Origin: a virus
Strand: one strand, 5' to 3'
DNA length: 64,000 nt
Virus record (IMG/VR): IMGVR_UViG_3300000234_000002
Coordinates: 19,958 to 83,957 of that record
The notes beneath the pieces were generated by a model. That model was not told the origin of the DNA and did not search any database. It was given only the letters and a program-made list of their open reading frames with translations. Made by a program: the position numbers and the translations under genes. Below are positions 61,443 to 64,000 of the stretch, in pieces. How positions within the stretch are numbered: position 1 is the stretch's first letter; every line of letters begins with the position of its first letter.

Positions 61443-61915
61443 GACTGGACTACATCACACCAGTTCGAAAGACATTTCTTGTTGAAAACCTTGAGAGTGA
61501 TGTTATGATGACAACTGAAAACATCAAAGACGTGTTTTATCAAATAAATTTCGTAAAATTCCAAGAAGAATTTAAAAAGAATCCATATACAGTGTATAAC
61601 AACGCGTTAACGAATTTTGGTGGGGAGTTATTATCAACTAATAACATTGAGGTAAAAGTTGAAATTAATATGAGTTTAGGAGAAATTCACGAAATGTTAA
61701 TCAAATACTGTGAGCAATACTGTCAAGATAACATAAATCCTATGAAAAATAAATTTTTGGTGTTGTTAAATGACAGATATGGATTTTACACATCAGATTA
61801 CATACCATATAACGGTGTTTTAGTTGAAGAGAATGACAAATATGGGATTATCGTTAATAAAAACAAATTCACACCAGTAAAAGATGCTATTGTTGATTTA
61901 GTACACAGTTTGTGA
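61439..61915 (+). CDS. Small protein, second of the tandem paralogue pair
   Basis: A 158-residue protein from ATG 61439 (ATGA overlap). Alignment with its partner would start at the ATGs at 61505/61508 (MMTTENIKDVFYQINFVKF), so the first 22 residues may be untranslated. Shared features: INMSLGEIHEMLIKYC, FLVLLNDRYGFY and KFTPVKDAIVDLV. It converges, with a 2-nt gap, on the 61918 gene. Role unknown. Confidence 0.6.
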   Translation: MRLDYITPVRKTFLVENLESDVMMTTENIKDVFYQINFVKFQEEFKKNPYTVYNNALTNFGGELLSTNNIEVKVEINMSLGEIHEMLIKYCEQYCQDNINPMKNKFLVLLNDRYGFYTSDYIPYNGVLVEENDKYGIIVNKNKFTPVKDAIVDLVHSL

Positions 61916-61917
61916 AA

Positions 61918-62586
61918 TTACCTCTGATTCGCCCAAAGTTCCGGATCTGAAAGAAAAACCCTAAGTTCGGCGATAGGCTCGTCGCTGAATCCGGACTCTG
62001 CGTCTTCAGGGTTTTGCTTCTCAAGAAAATCATAACTCCACACTATGTTCTGAATTTTTATATGAGCTTCGAAGAGACCTTCGCCAATGTCGACTATTAT
62101 CTTGTCGCCTTCTTGATGGGTTTTCCAGCCTTTTTGCTTCAGCTGGACTTCCAGGTCTTTAGACTGGAAAGCAACCCTCACGCGATTCGTGAAAATCCCT
62201 GCGGTAACCCTTCTTAAGATCCTGGAGAACTCAGGTTTTGAAAATTTATTATTTTCAAGTTTTGAAGCTAAGATCTTCAGGATCTTAGAAACTGAAGATG
62301 GGGAGCTGCTCATCTTATTAAAAAATTCGTCACCTTCAGTTCCGGTTTTGAGAAATTCAACTATAAATTTGACCGGATCGTCAGTATTCAACTCTTCAGT
62401 ATCACCAGAATCCTCGGTATTGATTATTTTGACGTGATAAATTTGATTTTCGGGAGTAAGTTTTATATGAAAAAAGTCATCTTCTATAACAACCGAACCG
62501 TTTGATTCTTCGGCAGGAATATCCATGCTGTCGAAAAATTCAAAAAGGTCTTCCTTTGTGGTTAAAGCAATATGTTTGCGAGACAT
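61918..62586 (-). CDS. Hypothetical protein
   Basis: A 222-residue protein from ATG 62586. N-terminal alpha/beta region (LFEFFDSMDIPAEESNGSVV), a helical middle (SVSKILKILASKLENNKFSK, PEFSRILRRVTAGIFTNRVR) and a beta C-terminal half (DKIIVDIGEGLFEAHIKIQN). The central ILRRVTAGI segment resembles the RIA-type helices but is internal. No family recognised. Confidence 0.55.
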   Translation of the reverse strand: MSRKHIALTTKEDLFEFFDSMDIPAEESNGSVVIEDDFFHIKLTPENQIYHVKIINTEDSGDTEELNTDDPVKFIVEFLKTGTEGDEFFNKMSSSPSSVSKILKILASKLENNKFSKPEFSRILRRVTAGIFTNRVRVAFQSKDLEVQLKQKGWKTHQEGDKIIVDIGEGLFEAHIKIQNIVWSYDFLEKQNPEDAESGFSDEPIAELRVFLSDPELWANQR

Positions 62587-62694
62587 TTACAATGAAAAAT
62601 AATAAAAAATTGATAAACCTCCAAATTTTGGATCACGAACAAGACAATAATTTATCCGGAGATATTCCGTAAATACTTAAGAATTTATTTAAAC

Positions 62695-63165
62695 TCAATC
62701 GATTCTTTTGAGAATTTCGCTTATGTCAGTTTTAATAGAAACCACCTCAGGGGTGTGCTCATAAATGAAACTATTAATAATGGGCTCTAAAGAATCGTCA
62801 TCAAAATCCACTTTCTGGATTATTTTGGTGAGACCGTTCATGATGTCGCGAACTTCTTTATTGAAACGATGAATTTGATTGATGTCAGTGGAAATTCTAA
62901 TACTTTCATTTGACATAATTTGTTCACCTTCGTCAGTTAAAACCCATTTACCAAACTGCATATCGGCCATGACAACACCATAACTTACTATCTGCGAGCC
63001 ATCATCGGTGATGAATCCAAGAGCTTCCTTCAAAGTGTCAGATTCAAAAGAAACCTCAGAAGTTTCTGGGTTTTCATAAACATGAAACATGTTATAAACT
63101 CTCCCCGGTGCCAATCCAGCAATACGAGCTGCTATGGTATAAATTCGCATAATTTTATGTTTCAT
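62695..63165 (-). CDS. Hypothetical protein with RIA-type N-terminus
   Basis: A 156-residue protein from ATG 63165 (TAATG overlap with the upstream gene; ATG 63150 is possible). It begins with MRIYTIAARIAGLAPGRVYN, of the RIA helix type. The rest is alpha/beta (GSQIVSYGVVMADMQFGKWV, LTDEGEQIMSNESIRISTDI) with a helical end. The FGKWVLTDEGEQI stretch is reminiscent of winged-helix regulators, but this is weak. Confidence 0.55.
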   Translation of the reverse strand: MKHKIMRIYTIAARIAGLAPGRVYNMFHVYENPETSEVSFESDTLKEALGFITDDGSQIVSYGVVMADMQFGKWVLTDEGEQIMSNESIRISTDINQIHRFNKEVRDIMNGLTKIIQKVDFDDDSLEPIINSFIYEHTPEVVSIKTDISEILKRID

Positions 63166-63692
63166 TAGAACTTCATGTTGAAATGTAAATCTTTATGCTG
63201 GAAACTGATTGAATTTATTGGCAAATTGAAACCTTTGATGCCTTTCGAAAAAGGACTGTCGTTATAAGAAAGAGTTATATGAGGTTGATATGTTGGATAT
63301 TTGGTATCATATTTAATATTCAATAGATCCAAGCAATAAAGGATTTTATTTCTAATTAAATGAACTTCAGGAGAGTTAACTTTCAAAATTATTGGGTAAC
63401 CATCCTCACCGGCTTCAAAATAAGAAATTCCATTTATCGAAACATTGAAAGGATGAAATTGTGATTTTATGTCAGAAAGCATTTTAACAACACGAATGAA
63501 TTCTTTGTCTTCTAAATCACCAAAATAAACGTTAGTTATATGGTATTGATATTCAGGAGACACTCCCGGAACTTTATGAGTTTCCTTAACTGCGTCTATA
63601 ATGTAATTATAACTACCAAAATCTTCGAATTGAATTATGGAACCCACAGCACAAGTAACAATAAAAACCATAAAGAAATTATCTGGGTTCAT
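63165..63692 (-). CDS. 2H phosphoesterase (2'-5' RNA ligase-like)
   Basis: A 175-residue protein. Both catalytic H-x-T motifs are present: YQYHITNVYFG near residue 50 and YQPHITLSYND near residue 150, with the intervening alpha/beta fold typical of LigT/2H proteins. The N-terminus (NFFMVFIVTCAVGSIIQF) is hydrophobic and may be a signal or membrane segment, or the true start may be at the ATG at residue 8. Phage 2H enzymes can cleave cyclic nucleotide defence signals (Acb1) or act on RNA; this cannot be decided here. Confidence 0.75.
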   Translation of the reverse strand: MNPDNFFMVFIVTCAVGSIIQFEDFGSYNYIIDAVKETHKVPGVSPEYQYHITNVYFGDLEDKEFIRVVKMLSDIKSQFHPFNVSINGISYFEAGEDGYPIILKVNSPEVHLIRNKILYCLDLLNIKYDTKYPTYQPHITLSYNDSPFSKGIKGFNLPINSISFQHKDLHFNMKF

Positions 63693-63882
63693 CAGTGGTG
63701 GTTAATTTTCCACATATCAAAATAACTTCTGCTGCTTGGCGGTGTTTATTAGTTTCATAACACTGAACTTTGGTTGCATGTTCATTCAATGTGCAGTTAT
63801 GAATTAGAAATGCACATACGAGTATGACTGCAGAAATCATCAACCAAATCGAAACTGTTTTTATTACGTCGCCAATGTCCAT
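63679..63882 (-). CDS. Small single-pass membrane protein
   Basis: A 67-residue protein from ATG 63882 with one hydrophobic segment (VSIWLMISAVILVCAFLIHN) and a Cys-containing, probably periplasmic tail (CTLNEHATKVQCYETNKHRQ). Its 3' end overlaps the start of the 2H phosphoesterase gene by 14 nt. The pattern (short N-terminus, one anchor, two or three cysteines) resembles i-spanin-like or other small phage membrane proteins, but the link to lysis is not shown. Confidence 0.55.
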   Translation of the reverse strand: MDIGDVIKTVSIWLMISAVILVCAFLIHNCTLNEHATKVQCYETNKHRQAAEVILICGKLTTTDEPR

Positions 63883-63909
63883 ACAGATTTTACAATGAAG
63901 AAATAAAAG

Positions 63910-64000
63910 TCACTTTTTTCTAAAAACAACTATCGACTGTCCTTTGGACTTTCCATAAGAGAATTCATCAATTTTTTCAAATTCAGAAATCGAAAAAGAA
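63910..64000 (-). CDS. C-terminal end of a gene running off the window
   Basis: An open minus-strand frame ends at TGA 63910-63912. The visible tail reads SISEFEKIDEFSYGKSKGQS followed by IVVFRKK. Strand-turn-strand ends of this kind close many Rossmann-type enzymes, including methyltransferases, but nothing more can be said. Confidence 0.5.
   Translation of the reverse strand, partial: SFSISEFEKIDEFSYGKSKGQSIVVFRKK

Noticed and set aside
62592-62672. A 26-codon plus-strand frame in the gap 62587-62694
   Set aside because: It has no ribosome site, biased Asn/Lys composition from AT-rich DNA, and no supporting context. The gap otherwise shows only a short 6-bp palindrome (tccaaa-t-tttgga).
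1-64000. tRNA, rRNA or other structured RNA genes
   Set aside because: The gaps between genes are nearly all too short, and none of the longer ones shows a cloverleaf or known riboswitch core.

Overview
The window is a piece of a large tailed-phage genome (Caudoviricetes). A very long tail sheath gene indicates a contractile tail (myovirus type). The DNA is AT-rich and genes are packed tightly, with many ATGA, GTGA and TAATG stop/start overlaps. Most genes lie on the minus strand. TAA, TGA and TAG all appear to act as normal stops. No tRNA, integrase, terminase, portal, capsid or polymerase gene is visible, and the host cannot be deduced.

Layout. 1-551 (+): end of a nucleotidyltransferase-like gene. 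589-7648 (-): proteins carrying a recurrent 40-residue N-terminal module, a coiled-coil protein, an AAA+ ATPase with an altered Walker A motif, a repeat protein, a proteasome-like Ntn hydrolase and a metallophosphoesterase. 7704-9722: small genes around a 16-bp inverted repeat. 9730-11487: an EDxHD-type homing nuclease fused to a Mom-like acyltransferase domain. 11501-24376 (-): 1683-residue tail sheath, FmdB-type zinc ribbon, virion structural proteins, actin-like ATPase and three more module proteins. 24400-28632: two HNH nucleases (one per strand) with the same Mom-like C-terminus as the 9730 gene. 28651-30494: mostly small plus-strand accessory genes. 30491-41339 (-): minimal ligase-type nucleotidyltransferase, second repeat protein, radical SAM protein, three glycosyltransferases, UDP-xylose synthase and a structural protein. 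41340-60153 (-): fibre and virion genes, including four collagen-like (Gly-X-Y) proteins. 60177-64000: FkbM methyltransferase, two tandem plus-strand paralogues, a 2H phosphoesterase and small genes.

How it may fit together. The window reads as a virion assembly and decoration region. The sheath and adhesin/fibre genes sit beside an apparent sugar-decoration cluster (UDP-xylose synthase, three glycosyltransferases, radical SAM, FkbM methylase). The collagen repeats are rich in Thr at the Y position, so they are plausible glycosylation substrates (inference). A 40-residue module is repeated five times almost identically at DNA level in front of unrelated C-terminal domains; its amphipathic character and an A-I-E tripeptide suggest a capsid-targeting propeptide (inference). 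Three nuclease genes with different DNA-cutting cores share one Mom-like domain; this is the most unusual gene architecture here. Several perfect inverted repeats sit in the few intergenic gaps.
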